A stretch of DNA of 64,000 nucleotides from Dyella sp. RRB7 (GCF_022761115.1 NZ_JAKWJS010000004.1:248001-312000); one strand, 5' to 3'; counted from the first letter of the stretch, positions 19,230-28,668 are shown. Notes: generated from the letters alone by a model not told the origin. Program-made: numbers and translations.

Positions 19230-19825
19230 GATGTGTATTTCCAATGGCGGCGCTTGCCTTCGGCCAGCCACTCCAGCATGGTGGCGATGCGTTTCTGTCG
19301 CGTGGCTGCGGTCTTGGCCTCGGTGATCCACTCCACGTACTCGCGCTGGGCGCTGGGTGGAAAGTTCTCGTAGGTTTTGCGGGCGGCGGCATGCTCGCGC
19401 AGTGCGAACAGGCTCGCCACTTCTTCGGGAAGTACGGCGGGAGGTTTGGGCGCACTCGAAGGGCGTTTCGGCTTTATGCCGGCTTCGTTCAACGCCATGG
19501 CCTTCTTCAGGTGGGCGACGAGGGTTTTCTTCGGCGGAAGGTCCTTCAGCGAAGTCAGCTGACCGAACTGGCCCATGCCTTTTTCGGCCGTCTCGCCCAG
19601 TACGCCCCGGCGCTGCCAAAAGCCAAAGCTGCAGTGCTGCTTGAATGCCGCCATGTTGCACAGCAGGGCGCCCTTGTAACCAAAGAACGGCATGCCCCAT
19701 TTGATGTCTTCCTCGACCTGCGGGCAGGCCTCGTGGATCACGGCCCGCAGATGCTCGAGAATCGGTTGGGCGAAGGGCGCCGACCTGGCGATGTAAGCGT
19801 CGATGCGAGCGTCGTGGCTGGCCAT
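19223..19825 (-). CDS. YdeI/OmpD-associated, DUF1801-containing protein
   Basis: A 200-residue cytoplasmic protein. Residues about 15-110 form a DUF1801-like domain (HEACPQVEEDIKWGMPFFGYKGALLCNMAAFKQH). The C-terminal third matches the YdeI/OmpD-associated family (FPPSAQREYVEWITEAKTAATRQKRI). The family has been linked to stress and bacteriocin protection in other bacteria, but the biochemical role is not established. AGAGG lies seven bases before ATG 19825. It begins 10 bp after the preceding GNAT stop and overlaps the next gene by seven bases. Confidence 0.85.
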   Translation of the reverse strand: MASHDARIDAYIARSAPFAQPILEHLRAVIHEACPQVEEDIKWGMPFFGYKGALLCNMAAFKQHCSFGFWQRRGVLGETAEKGMGQFGQLTSLKDLPPKKTLVAHLKKAMALNEAGIKPKRPSSAPKPPAVLPEEVASLFALREHAAARKTYENFPPSAQREYVEWITEAKTAATRQKRIATMLEWLAEGKRRHWKYTSC

Positions 19826-19835
19826 GCCGTGCCTC

Positions 19836-20321
19836 TTACAAGTTCAGGATGAAAAACTTGTCGCAGCTGAAGTGACCGGTGCCCCCCATGGGGGCATCCA
19901 GCGTGGTGAATCCATGTCGACGATACAACGATTGCGCGGCGTCCATGCCGGTCAGCGTTTCGAGATAGCAGCGTGCAAAGCCGTGTGCGCGAGCCGCGTC
20001 CAGGCAGCGTTGCATCAGCGCGCTGCCGGCGCCGATGCCGCGCGCTTCCGGCAGGAAATACATCTTGCGCAGTTCGCATACGTCCGCATCGCCGCCTTCC
20101 AGCGGCGCAATGCCGCCGCCACCGAGCACGATGCCATCACGCTCCACCACGAAGTACGCGCTGCGTGGCCGGGCGTACGCGTCGTACATGCGGTCCACTT
20201 CGGCATCGTGGATGGCGAAGCCCGGGCCATCGGCGCCGAACTCCGGCATGACGGTGCGGATGATGTAGGCGACGGCGGGGTTGTCGCATGCTTCGATGGG
20301 GCGAATCAGGACGTCGGTCAT
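19836..20321 (-). CDS. GNAT acetyltransferase
   Basis: A 161-residue GNAT enzyme. [20 protein letters not shown] carries the acetyl-CoA loop, and [21 protein letters not shown] is the C-terminal half typical of the family. It starts with [14 protein letters not shown] at ATG 20321 and overlaps the amidohydrolase stop by four bases. The [22 protein letters not shown] order resembles YafP/PanZ-like and general amine acetyltransferases; no substrate can be assigned. Confidence 0.85.
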   Translation of the reverse strand: MTDVLIRPIEACDNPAVAYIIRTVMPEFGADGPGFAIHDAEVDRMYDAYARPRSAYFVVERDGIVLGGGGIAPLEGGDADVCELRKMYFLPEARGIGAGSALMQRCLDAARAHGFARCYLETLTGMDAAQSLYRRHGFTTLDAPMGGTGHFSCDKFFILNL

Positions 20322-21637
20322 GGGGTGGCTTGCGGTGCGCGGTAGATGGTGCCGTCCTTCATCACGAAGGCGGGGTGCTGCAGGTCGTCGATATGCGTGC
20401 TCGGGTCGCCGTTGAAGGCGACGAGGTCGGCGCGCAGGCCCGGGGTGATGCGTCCGAACCTGTCCTGCTGGCGCAGGATGCGCGCGGCCACGTCGGTGGC
20501 GGCGTGCAGGGCCTGGGTCGGCGTCATGCCGTCGCGCACCATGTTGGCCGGTTCGCGCCAGTTGTCGCCATGGGTGAACACGCCCACGTCGCTGCCGTTG
20601 CCGATGATGACGCCGAGCTTGAGCGCGGTGCGGAACGCACGCTCGGCATCACGCATGCGCGCGGTGGGTTCGCTCTGGCCGGGTACGTAGTGCTCGAAGT
20701 ATTCGGCGGTCGATTCCACGGCGGTCAGGGTGGGTTCGTAGGCCACGCCATGCTGCTTGAGCAGGCGGAAGGTGGCTTCGCTGGCGCCGTAGCCGTGTTC
20801 GATACTGTCCACGCCGGCCTCCGCCGCCAGCCGCACGCCTTCGTCGCTGGAGGCATGCGCCGCGACGGGGCGTCCCGACAGGTGTGCGGTATCGACGATG
20901 GCCTTCATCTCCGTGAGTGACAGCGTGGGCTGGGTGCTGCCGTCGGCACCGACGCGGTAGTCCGCGTACAGCTTGATCCAGTCGGCGCCGCGGCCGGCCT
21001 GTTCGCGGGTGGCGCGGATCGCCTCGTCCACGCCGCTGATTTCCTGCGCGCCGCCGGGCAGGTCCAGGTCCGGACGAAAGCCGCGCGGCCCCGGCCCGTA
21101 ACTGGCGGTGGCGACAATGGCGCGGGTGGCCACGAACAGGCGTGGCCCCGGAATCATGCCTTCGTCGATGGCGCGCTTGACCGAGACGTCGGCGAAGCCG
21201 GCACCCTCGGTGCCCAGGTCGCGCAGTGTGGTGAAGCCTGCGAGCAAGGTGGCGCGCGCATGCGCGGCGGCTTCCAGCGTGCGGTAATCCTGCGCTTCCT
21301 TCAACACCTGGTCGTTCCACAAGGTTTCGTTGTACGGGTGCAGGAACAGGTGCGAGTGCAGGTCGATCAAGCCGGGCGTCAGCGTGGTGCCGGGCAGGGC
21401 GATGCGCTGGGTGCCGGCGGGTGCATGGAGACTGGCCTCCGGCCCCACCGCGGCAATGACGTCCTCGTGCACCAGCACGGCCCAGCCGGGGTGGGACGTA
21501 TCGCCGTCGGCCGTCCATACGCGATCAGGGAGCAACAGCACATTGCCCTTGGGCGAGGCGGTCATTGCGCTGGACGTCACTGCCAGCAGCAACGCCGCCA
21601 GCGCGCCCGCCCCCTTCATCCATCGATGTTGCCGCAT
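20318..21637 (-). CDS. Secreted metal-dependent amidohydrolase (imidazolonepropionase/prolidase-like)
   Basis: A 439-residue amidohydrolase-superfamily enzyme with an N-terminal signal peptide ([20 protein letters not shown] region), so probably periplasmic. Metal-site motifs are [15 protein letters not shown] (HxH), DWIKLYADY (lysine that may be carboxylated), [19 protein letters not shown] and GNGSDVGVF (metal aspartate). The closest characterised relatives I know hydrolyse Xaa-Pro or Xaa-Arg dipeptides or related cyclic amides. A strong GGGGAG precedes the ATG. It is the first gene of the coupled run with the GNAT and YdeI-like genes. Confidence 0.88.
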   Translation of the reverse strand: MRQHRWMKGAGALAALLLAVTSSAMTASPKGNVLLLPDRVWTADGDTSHPGWAVLVHEDVIAAVGPEASLHAPAGTQRIALPGTTLTPGLIDLHSHLFLHPYNETLWNDQVLKEAQDYRTLEAAAHARATLLAGFTTLRDLGTEGAGFADVSVKRAIDEGMIPGPRLFVATRAIVATASYGPGPRGFRPDLDLPGGAQEISGVDEAIRATREQAGRGADWIKLYADYRVGADGSTQPTLSLTEMKAIVDTAHLSGRPVAAHASSDEGVRLAAEAGVDSIEHGYGASEATFRLLKQHGVAYEPTLTAVESTAEYFEHYVPGQSEPTARMRDAERAFRTALKLGVIIGNGSDVGVFTHGDNWREPANMVRDGMTPTQALHAATDVAARILRQQDRFGRITPGLRADLVAFNGDPSTHIDDLQHPAFVMKDGTIYRAPQATP

Positions 21638-21704
21638 GGCCTGCTCCCCACCTGCTCGAACCTCGATTCTAGCGAGGCGGGGCGTCCTGCGGCGAGGGCG
21701 CAGG

Positions 21705-22079
21705 TCAGGGCGTGGCGCGGGTGAGGCTCGCCATCTGTTGCGCGCATTCGCTGGGAGCGGCCGGGCTTGCCGTCACGCAGCTGCGGAAGTCGGCTGGCAG
21801 GGTGGTGACCACCAGGGTGTCGCCTTCGCGCATGCTGAACGTGGTGAGCGCCGGCTTGCAGCCGTTGCCGGTGGTGGCGCAACGGCTGGGCAACACGGTG
21901 TAGTGGCAGACGCCGGTCTTGCTGCGCAGGCAGTGAAACGAGGCCAGTTCGCCGATGATCTGGATCTGGCTGTCGATCACGTCCTCGCCGTCGACGATGG
22001 CGTGGGTGACCACGGTCCGTCCAGGTTCGCCGCCGGCAACGGCCAGCAGCAGGTAAAACAGCAGGATCAGTTTTTCCAT
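21705..22079 (-). CDS. Small secreted cysteine-containing protein
   Basis: A 124-residue protein with a short signal peptide ([17 protein letters not shown]). The mature part has six cysteines spread from [13 protein letters not shown] to SECAQQ, so disulfides are likely in the periplasm. I recognise no family. GGAG lies six to nine bases before the ATG. It starts 43 bp after the response-regulator stop on the same strand, so it may be an output or accessory of that two-component system; this is inference from position. Confidence 0.65.
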   Translation of the reverse strand: MEKLILLFYLLLAVAGGEPGRTVVTHAIVDGEDVIDSQIQIIGELASFHCLRSKTGVCHYTVLPSRCATTGNGCKPALTTFSMREGDTLVVTTLPADFRSCVTASPAAPSECAQQMASLTRATP

Positions 22080-22122
22080 GACGGTCTCCGGCGCTGCGCG
22101 AGGCGCAGCGGTTTCGCGGGGT

Positions 22123-22887
22123 TCACATGTTGCGGAACAAGGCCATGAAGGGCTGGCTTACCACCAGCGTCTCGGGGCGCTGCCTGAGGCGCAGCGTGCC
22201 CTTGCCGGTGTCGTCGCGCACCACGGACGCGACGGCCTTGAGGTTGACGATGGTCGAACGATGGATCTGCTTGAACAGCGTGGGATCGAGCCGCGCCGCC
22301 AGTTCACGGATCGGCGTGCGCAGCAGCACTTCGCCATCGGCCGTCATGGCCACCGTGTACTTGTTGTCGGCGCGGAAGTAGGCAACGTCGTCCACCATGA
22401 TCAGGCGCGTTTCGCGGCCATGGCTGGCGGTGATCCAAGTGAGCGGCGATGCGCTCTGGTTCCGCTCCAGCGCCAGCTCCCGCAGCAGGGACGCAAGCGT
22501 TTCCGCATCGGCCGTGGATGGCGCGCTGCGGGTCTTGATCCGCTGCACGGTGGCGGCCAGCCGCTCGGCACGAATGGGCTTGAGCAGGTAATCCACCGCG
22601 CCGCGTTCGAAGGCGTCGATGGCGTACTGGTCATACGCGGTGATGAACACCACCTGCGTCGCCGGGCTGGCCTCGGCCGCGGCAGCGGCCACTTCCAGGC
22701 CGCTGAGGCCGGGCATGCGGATGTCCAGGAAGGCGACGTCCGGCCGTCGTTCGGCGATGGCTTCCAGCGCGCCGGCGCCGTCCTCGCACTCGGCCACGAT
22801 GTCCAGCTCGGGCCACGCCTGCGACAGCGCCTCGCGCAGGGCGGTGAGCAGCAGGGCCTCGTCTTCGGCGAGGATCGCGGTGGTCAT
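22123..22887 (-). CDS. LytTR-family response regulator
   Basis: A 254-residue two-component regulator. The receiver domain occupies residues 1-120 with the phosphoacceptor D55 (VAFLDIRMPG), acidic pair E8/D9 and a switch-region lysine in VDYLLKPIRAE. The LytTR DNA-binding domain spans about 150-254 (RETRLIMVDDVAYFRADNKY, FKQIHRSTIVNLKAV). It starts inside the last four bases of the histidine-kinase gene's frame (ATGA), so both are made together. LytTR regulators usually bind direct repeats and control envelope, competence or virulence functions; the targets are not visible here. Confidence 0.93.
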   Translation of the reverse strand: MTTAILAEDEALLLTALREALSQAWPELDIVAECEDGAGALEAIAERRPDVAFLDIRMPGLSGLEVAAAAAEASPATQVVFITAYDQYAIDAFERGAVDYLLKPIRAERLAATVQRIKTRSAPSTADAETLASLLRELALERNQSASPLTWITASHGRETRLIMVDDVAYFRADNKYTVAMTADGEVLLRTPIRELAARLDPTLFKQIHRSTIVNLKAVASVVRDDTGKGTLRLRQRPETLVVSQPFMALFRNM

Positions 22888-24149
22888 GGCGCGCTTCCCG
22901 TCTGGCTGGACGCGGCGCGTACCGGCACGGTGATGGTGCTGGCCACGCCTTCGGGCGCGTTGCTTACCACCGACAGCGAGGCGGCGGCGCCATAGATCAG
23001 GCGCAGGCGTTCGCGCACATTCTTCAGGCCGATGCCGGTACCGCTGCTGGCGTCGCTGAAGCCACGGCCATCATCGGCCACGGTGATGGCGACGGCGTCG
23101 TCATCGCGGCGCGCACTGATCCATACCGTGCCGCCGCCGGGCTTGGGTTCCAGTCCGTGCTTGATCGCGTTCTCCACCAGCGTTTGCAGCATCATCGGCG
23201 GCAGCGGCACGGCGCGCAGGGCATCGGGCACATCCAGTTGCAGCGACAGGCGCGGGCCCATGCGCAGCCGCATGATTTCCAGGTAGGCGCGCGTGCGTTC
23301 CAGCTCGTCGCCGAGCGTCGACAGCGCGTCGTCGGTCAGCGGTAGGGCGTGGCGCAGGTAGTGGATCAGGTGGCCGAGCATATGATCGGCCTGGACCGGG
23401 TCGGTGCGCGTGAGGTACTGCGCGCTGGCCAGCGTGTTGTAGAGGAAGTGCGGCTCGACCTGCGCATGCAGCAGGTTGAGGCGCGCCACGGTGCGCTCTT
23501 TCTCGCTCTCCGACTGCGTCGCGCGGAGCTTTTCCAGGCGCCGCTTCTCGGCCACGCGGCGGGTGATGGCGCGGGTGATCGCCTCGGCATTCTCCAGGTT
23601 GGTGCCGTCGTCCACGCGAAACCAGTCGCTCCATGCGGCAGCCTCCGGTTCGCAGATCAGGGTGACGCTGCCGGTGCCATCGCCCGGCGTCACCGTGGCG
23701 TAAATCTGGTTGCGCAGATGGCCGAACCAGGTGCCCGGATTGAGCCGCCCCCACGCGCTGCGTCCGTAGGGTATGGGCCGCGCCACCTTGGCGCGGACCT
23801 GCAGGCTGTCACGCGCGCTTTCGACGTCCTCGGTGCGCGGCAGTTCGCGGATGGCGGCATCGAGCAGGTCGAAGGCCTCGTCGGCCTCGAACGGAATCTC
23901 CACCCGCCGCCGCTGCCGGTTGCCCAGCGTGTCGCTGTCGATATGGCCGGCGATCAACCGCACCCGGCGCAGATGCGACACCGCGCTGGTCACCACCAGC
24001 ATCAAGGCGATAAAGATCAGCAGCGTCGCCATCGGGCCGCTATCGCTGTCGCGAAGCGGCTCGCTGTTGGTGACCAGCAGCGCCACAAACAGCAGGGCGA
24101 GGAACCACGCCAGCACCAGTCGGGCGACGAAGAACAGGCTCTTGATCAC
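22884..24149 (-). CDS. LytS/YehU-type sensor histidine kinase
   Basis: A 421-residue sensor kinase. Two membrane helices (about residues 5-26 and 40-58) are followed by an unusual soluble segment of about 140 residues. The His_kinase domain comes next with the phosphorylated H234 in LHAQVEPHFLYNTLAS, and then the ATPase domain (LVENAIKHGLEPK, VADDGRGFSD, GTGIGLKNVRERL). The start is a GTG at 24149 with GGGGA upstream. There is no recognisable PAS, GAF or 5TM-LytS sensing domain, so the stimulus would be sensed by the membrane helices or the middle segment. It precedes and overlaps the LytTR regulator gene. Confidence 0.92.
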   Translation of the reverse strand: MIKSLFFVARLVLAWFLALLFVALLVTNSEPLRDSDSGPMATLLIFIALMLVVTSAVSHLRRVRLIAGHIDSDTLGNRQRRRVEIPFEADEAFDLLDAAIRELPRTEDVESARDSLQVRAKVARPIPYGRSAWGRLNPGTWFGHLRNQIYATVTPGDGTGSVTLICEPEAAAWSDWFRVDDGTNLENAEAITRAITRRVAEKRRLEKLRATQSESEKERTVARLNLLHAQVEPHFLYNTLASAQYLTRTDPVQADHMLGHLIHYLRHALPLTDDALSTLGDELERTRAYLEIMRLRMGPRLSLQLDVPDALRAVPLPPMMLQTLVENAIKHGLEPKPGGGTVWISARRDDDAVAITVADDGRGFSDASSGTGIGLKNVRERLRLIYGAAASLSVVSNAPEGVASTITVPVRAASSQTGSAP

Positions 24150-24293
24150 GTGCAGATCCCCGGATGCGTTGGACAGGGCAGGAGCATAGCCAGCCCCACG
24201 GCGCCCGTGGGCATCCCGTCGACGGAACGGCGATGGCGGCGACGAAATGGCCTGGGCAGGGGATGAATCCAGGCGCGTGGCAGCCCGCGCGGG

Positions 24294-25190
24294 CTATGCG
24301 GCCGTGCGCGCTCGCGTGACGCGGCTGGCGGTTTCCTTGTGCAGCTGCGCGGCCAGCCAGGCGCCGGTGGCGATAAGGATGTCCAGATCGATGCCGGTGT
24401 GCAGGCCCATGCCGTGCAGCATGTAGACCACGTCCTCGCTGGCGACATTGCCGGTGGCGCCCTTGGCATACGGGCAACCGCCGGTACCGGAGACGGCGCT
24501 GTCGACCACACGCACGCCTTCTTCCAGGCAACTGAGGATATTGGCCAGCGCCTGCCCGTAGGTATCGTGGAAATGCACGGCCAATGCCGCCATCGGCACT
24601 TCCTGCGCCACGGCATGCAGCATGGCGCGCGCCTTGGCCGGCGTGCCCACCCCGATGGTGTCGCCCAGCGACACTTCGTAGCAACCCAACTCGTGCAGGC
24701 GACGCGCCACGCGCACCACATCGCTCACCGGCACCTCGCCCTGGTAGGGGCAGCCGAGCACGGTGGAGACATAGCCGCGCACCTTCACGCCATCGGCCTT
24801 CGCGCGCGCCAGCACCGGCATGAAACGCTCGATCGACTCGTCGATGGAGGCATTGATGTTCTTGCGGTTGAACGCCTCGGAGGCGGCGGTGAACACGGCG
24901 ATTTCGTTGACGCCCACCGCGCGTGCGCGCTCATAGCCCTGCTCATTGGGCACCAGCACCGGGTAACTCACCCCCGGCACCTTGCGGATGCCCTGATAGA
25001 CCTGTGCCGCGTCGGCCATCTGCGGCACCCACTTGGGACTGACGAAGCTGGTGGCTTCGATGCTCTGCAGGCCGGTGCTGGAGAGACGGTCGATCAGGGC
25101 GATCTTCACGTCGGTCGGCAACAGGGTCTTTTCGTTCTGCAGGCCGTCGCGGGCGCCGACTTCGACGATGCGGACATGGTCGGTATTCAT
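24294..25190 (-). CDS. liuE: Hydroxymethylglutaryl-CoA lyase
   Basis: This TIM-barrel lyase (298 residues) splits HMG-CoA into acetoacetate and acetyl-CoA, the last step of leucine degradation. The metal and substrate site starts at VEVGARDGLQNE. VHFHDTYGQALAN and the catalytic cysteine in SGTGGCPYAKGATGN are the family signatures. It is the last gene of the liuC-liuD-liuE block on the minus strand, 25 bp after a small gene of unknown function. The symbol follows the Pseudomonas liu naming. Confidence 0.95.
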   Translation of the reverse strand: MNTDHVRIVEVGARDGLQNEKTLLPTDVKIALIDRLSSTGLQSIEATSFVSPKWVPQMADAAQVYQGIRKVPGVSYPVLVPNEQGYERARAVGVNEIAVFTAASEAFNRKNINASIDESIERFMPVLARAKADGVKVRGYVSTVLGCPYQGEVPVSDVVRVARRLHELGCYEVSLGDTIGVGTPAKARAMLHAVAQEVPMAALAVHFHDTYGQALANILSCLEEGVRVVDSAVSGTGGCPYAKGATGNVASEDVVYMLHGMGLHTGIDLDILIATGAWLAAQLHKETASRVTRARTAA

Positions 25191-25215
25191 GAGCTTTGGC
25201 TAGGTGCGGTTGAGG

Positions 25216-25524
25216 TCAGTCCCACAACATGAACCCTTTGCCGCTGGACAGCAAGCGTTCGCGTTCCTCGGCGGAAAGCAGGCTGAGGCGGCGCATCATT
25301 TCCCGGTGCTCGGCCTCGATCAGGTCCTCCATGGGCGGCGTCGGGGGCAACGGAAACAGCTGCCGGAAGGCATCGATGTCGATATGGTCGAGGCAGCTCA
25401 TGTCCTTGTCTGCCAACTCGGGGCGCCGCCGCTTCAATTGCCGGACGCGTTCCTCGAACGGCAGGATGTTCGCGTGCAAGGATTCGCAGTGCTTGAAGCG
25501 TTCGTCATTCTCGTCGTGCGCCAT
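25216..25524 (-). CDS. Small hypothetical protein between liuD and liuE
   Basis: A charged protein of about 102 residues (or 115 if the GTG at 25563 is used) with no signal peptide or membrane segment. It begins MAHDENDERFKHCESLHANI and has a proline patch LFPLPPTPPMEDL and a helical end EEREREL-like (LSAEERERLLSSGKG). I do not recognise a family. It occupies 91 bp after liuD and 25 bp before liuE on the same strand, so it is likely transcribed with them and could be an accessory of the branched-chain acyl-CoA pathway; that role is inference from position. Confidence 0.6.
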   Translation of the reverse strand: MAHDENDERFKHCESLHANILPFEERVRQLKRRRPELADKDMSCLDHIDIDAFRQLFPLPPTPPMEDLIEAEHREMMRRLSLLSAEERERLLSSGKGFMLWD

Positions 25525-25614
25525 GTCGGTGTGTCCGGGGCCAGGGATGGAAGCCCATTTCACAAACCAGCGCCAGGCCGAACAAGCCGGTCGCTGCTGA
25601 CATGGCGGTGGGCG

Positions 25615-27612
25615 TCAGCTGACGAAGCGCACCAGCACCGCATCGGCTTCCACGAAGTCGCCTTGCGCGGCGCTGATGCTTTCGATGGTGCCGGCACGCG
25701 GTGCTTTCAATGCCAGCTCCATCTTCATGGCTTCCATCACCAGCAGCTCCTGGCCTGCTTCCACCGTATCGCCCGCGCCGGCCTTCACCAGCACGATGCG
25801 GCCGGGCATGGGCGCGGTGACCTGGTTGCCGCCGCCGGTTTCCTTCGACTGCCAGGCAAACGCGGCCGCGCGTTCGAAAGCGTAACGGTTGCCGGCGGCA
25901 TCGTGCACGGTGACGCGCGCGGCGTCGGCACGCACGGGCAGGCGCAGGGCCTCATCGTTGAAGCGTGCGCTGAGACAGTCGCCATCGTGGCGCGCGCCGT
26001 GCACTTCGGCATGGGCATCGCCATGGCGCAGGCGGTAGTCGCCATCGTGGCCGTATGCTTCCACTTCATGGCGCTGGCCTTGCAGCGAGAGCGCGACGAT
26101 GCGCTTGCCCGCATGTCCCACGCGCCACGCGTCGGCGCGTGACCAGGGCGAGAACGGATCGGCGCCGGATCGGGTGCTGGCGATCGCGCTGCGCTCATCG
26201 TGCAGCAGCGCGGCGACGGTGGCGGCGAACAACACCTCGGCGTCCGGGGTGGCGTCGCCAGCGAGGAATTCATCGAGATGGCGATCCAGATAACCGGTAT
26301 CGATGCGACCTTCGACCACCACCGGATGGCGCGCTAGTCGTTCGAGGAAGGCGATATTGGATTTGGGGCCGACGATCTCGCTGGCCATCAAGGCGTCGCG
26401 CAGGCGCTGCAGGGCTTGCGGGCGGTTTTCATCCCATACGATGAGCTTGGCGATCATCGGGTCGTAGAAGATTGTCACCGTATCGCCTTCGATCACGCCG
26501 CCATCGAGGCGCACGTGGCGCGATGGCGACGGCAGGCGCAGCTTGAGCAGCTTGCCCGAGCCGGGCAGGAAGTTCTGGTCGGGGTCTTCGGCGTACAGGC
26601 GCACCTCGATGGCGTGGCCGCGCGCATGGACCTGTGCCTGCGTCAACGGCAACGCTTCGCCACTGGCAACGCGCAGTTGCCACTCCACCAGGTCCAGTCC
26701 CAGCGTTTCTTCGGTGACGGGATGTTCCACCTGCAGGCGCGTGTTCATTTCCATGAAGAAGAACTCGCCGTCCTGGCCGACGATGAATTCCACCGTGCCG
26801 GCACCGACATAGTTCACCGCCTTGGCGGCGGCCACCGCGGCGGCGCCCATGGCGGCGCGGCGCGCGTCGTCGAGGAAGGGCGAGGGCGTTTCCTCCAGCA
26901 CCTTCTGGTAACGGCGCTGCGCCGAGCACTCGCGTTCGTTGAGGTGGATGACGTGGCCGTGCGTGTCGCCGAACACCTGGAATTCGATGTGGCGCGGATG
27001 CTCCACGTAGCGTTCAAGGATCACGCGCGTATCGCCGAACGCACTGGCCGCCTCGCGCTGGGCCGAGGCGAGCGCGTCGGCGAATTCGCTCTCGCTGCGC
27101 ACGATGCGCATGCCCTTGCCGCCACCACCGGCGGCCGCCTTGATCATCAGCGGGAAACCGGTGCGGCGCGCTTCCCCGGCGAGCACGTCGGGCGACTGGT
27201 CCGCGCCGTGGTAACCCGGCACCAGCGGCACCTGGTGCCGTTCCATCAGCGCCTTGGCGGCCGCCTTGGAACCCATCGCGTCGATGCTTTCCGGGCGCGG
27301 GCCGATAAAGGCGATGCCGGCTTCGATGCAGGCACGCGCAAAGGCGGTGTTCTCGGAGAGAAAGCCATAACCGGGGTGGATGGCCTGCGCGCCACTCTTG
27401 CGCGCCACGTCGAGGATGACCTCGCCGCGCAGGTAGGAGTCGGTGGGGCGGGGGCCGCCGATCGGCCAGGCTTCATCGGCCAGTCGCACATGCTGGGCGT
27501 TGGCGTCGGCTTCCGAATACACGGCAATGGTGTGTATGCCCAGGCGCCGGCAGGTGCGGATCACGCGGCAGGCGATCTCGCCGCGGTTGGCAATGAGTAC
27601 GCGCTCGAACAT
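25615..27612 (-). CDS. liuD: Methylcrotonoyl-CoA carboxylase biotin-carrying (alpha) subunit
   Basis: A 665-residue acyl-CoA carboxylase subunit. A biotin carboxylase domain occupies residues 1-450 (VLIANRGEIACRVIRTCRRLG, AAAGGGGKGMRIV, EMNTRLQVEHPVTEE). A linker region follows, and a C-terminal biotinyl domain ends with LLVMEAMKMELALKAP, whose lysine carries biotin. In the leucine pathway it carboxylates 3-methylcrotonyl-CoA together with the carboxyltransferase encoded at 51950-53557. The length matches MCC-alpha, and neighbours liuC and liuE support this over a propionyl- or acetyl-CoA carboxylase. Confidence 0.93.
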   Translation of the reverse strand: MFERVLIANRGEIACRVIRTCRRLGIHTIAVYSEADANAQHVRLADEAWPIGGPRPTDSYLRGEVILDVARKSGAQAIHPGYGFLSENTAFARACIEAGIAFIGPRPESIDAMGSKAAAKALMERHQVPLVPGYHGADQSPDVLAGEARRTGFPLMIKAAAGGGGKGMRIVRSESEFADALASAQREAASAFGDTRVILERYVEHPRHIEFQVFGDTHGHVIHLNERECSAQRRYQKVLEETPSPFLDDARRAAMGAAAVAAAKAVNYVGAGTVEFIVGQDGEFFFMEMNTRLQVEHPVTEETLGLDLVEWQLRVASGEALPLTQAQVHARGHAIEVRLYAEDPDQNFLPGSGKLLKLRLPSPSRHVRLDGGVIEGDTVTIFYDPMIAKLIVWDENRPQALQRLRDALMASEIVGPKSNIAFLERLARHPVVVEGRIDTGYLDRHLDEFLAGDATPDAEVLFAATVAALLHDERSAIASTRSGADPFSPWSRADAWRVGHAGKRIVALSLQGQRHEVEAYGHDGDYRLRHGDAHAEVHGARHDGDCLSARFNDEALRLPVRADAARVTVHDAAGNRYAFERAAAFAWQSKETGGGNQVTAPMPGRIVLVKAGAGDTVEAGQELLVMEAMKMELALKAPRAGTIESISAAQGDFVEADAVLVRFVS

Positions 27613-27703
27613 GCGGCTTCCGGGGACGGTGCGAAGTCGCTAAACCTAGCAGATTGCCGCGCCGCAGCCGATGCGCGGCGCAGCAAAGCCGCCTGGGCTG
27701 GCG

Positions 27704-28222
27704 CTACTCGCCTTCCCAGTAATCCACCGTCATATCGGGTTTGCTGATGATGCGAAAACCCTGTGGAGTGCCATCGGCTGCCGGCGGATAGTCCGCCGCC
27801 ACGCCATATTTGCCCGTATCGGGGTACTCGCAGATTTCCGGCGACTGCCTGGTGCTCACCCCGAGATAACGCAGCTCGCGGGTACCCGTGTTGATGATCT
27901 GGTGGGCATGCTCCGGACCGCCGGGCGGACAGGCGATGACGTCACCCGCGCGGATCGGATAGCGCTCCTTGCCGATACGGATTTCACCGTCGCCCTCGAG
28001 CACGAAGAACATCTCCTCGTTAACCCGATGGCAGTGAAACGGGAACGCGCGCTTGCCCGGCGGCACGGCGGTGATGTTGTAGCCCAGCTTCTGCGCACCC
28101 AACTGGGCGGAGAAGCGCCCCATGCGCGCCTCGAACCGCTCGGCGGTCTCGCCGCTGGGGCCGAAGCCCGGCGGGAAGGGCTGCAGTTCGACGTCGGCGA
28201 TGTTGATGATGGGATATGGCAT
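27704..28222 (-). CDS. Cupin-domain protein
   Basis: A 172-residue single-domain cupin. The metal-binding cupin motif 1 is seen as FPFHCHRVNEEMFFVLEGDG and motif 2 as PPGGPEHAHQIIN. ATG 28222 was chosen since MPYPIINIADVELQ starts the conserved part; the frame is open upstream but without features. Related proteins are annotated as mannose-6-phosphate isomerase-like or quercetin-dioxygenase-like, but the activity is unknown. It lies between the VOC-family gene and liuD within the leucine-degradation block, with no proof of a role there. Confidence 0.82.
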   Translation of the reverse strand: MPYPIINIADVELQPFPPGFGPSGETAERFEARMGRFSAQLGAQKLGYNITAVPPGKRAFPFHCHRVNEEMFFVLEGDGEIRIGKERYPIRAGDVIACPPGGPEHAHQIINTGTRELRYLGVSTRQSPEICEYPDTGKYGVAADYPPAADGTPQGFRIISKPDMTVDYWEGE

Positions 28223-28275
28223 GGTGTCGGTGGTGGCTGCCGTGGTTGCCCATACAGGATGGCCTGGCCTTGCCG

Positions 28276-28668
28276 TTACGCCGGCTGGTGACAGACCGCT
28301 TCGATGTTGTGCCCGTCCGGATCGAGCACGAAGGCGCCGTAGTAATGCTGGTGGTAGTGCGGCCGCAGGCCGGGCGCGCCGTTGTCCTTGGCGCCGGCCG
28401 CGAGCGCGGCCTTGTGGAAGGCATCGACGGCGGCGCGGTTGGCGGCGCTGAAGGCGATGTGCACCGGCCCCACCGAATGGCCGTGCTGCGAGGTGCCGAT
28501 CCAGAAAGTAGGCCTGCCGTCGATGCCGAAGCCGGCGTGGTCGCCGTCGCCGGTCTGCTCGGCGGTGACTTCCATCACCAGCGCGCCACCCAGCGGCGCC
28601 AACACCTGGCGATAGAACTCGCGGCTGCGTTCGTAGCCGGAAACCTGCAATCCCACGTGGTCCAGCAT
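28276..28668 (-). CDS. VOC/glyoxalase-family protein
   Basis: A 130-residue vicinal-oxygen-chelate protein with the paired beta-alpha-beta-beta-beta fold. LDHVGLQVSGYERSREFYRQ supplies the first metal ligand and HIAFSAANRAAVDAFHKA the start of the second half. AFVLDPDGHNIEAVCH is the family ending, with the usual metal Glu and a DPDGH motif. Relatives include glyoxalases, epimerases and dioxygenases; the substrate is unknown. It sits 53 bp from the cupin gene and 54 bp from liuC, all on the minus strand. Confidence 0.88.
   Translation of the reverse strand: MLDHVGLQVSGYERSREFYRQVLAPLGGALVMEVTAEQTGDGDHAGFGIDGRPTFWIGTSQHGHSVGPVHIAFSAANRAAVDAFHKAALAAGAKDNGAPGLRPHYHQHYYGAFVLDPDGHNIEAVCHQPA

Noticed and set aside
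18765-19455. Upstream extension of the last GNAT gene to 19455
   Set aside because: The extra 230 residues are the out-of-frame shadow of the neighbouring GNAT and YdeI-like genes. ATG 18765 gives a normal GNAT length and an ATGA overlap.
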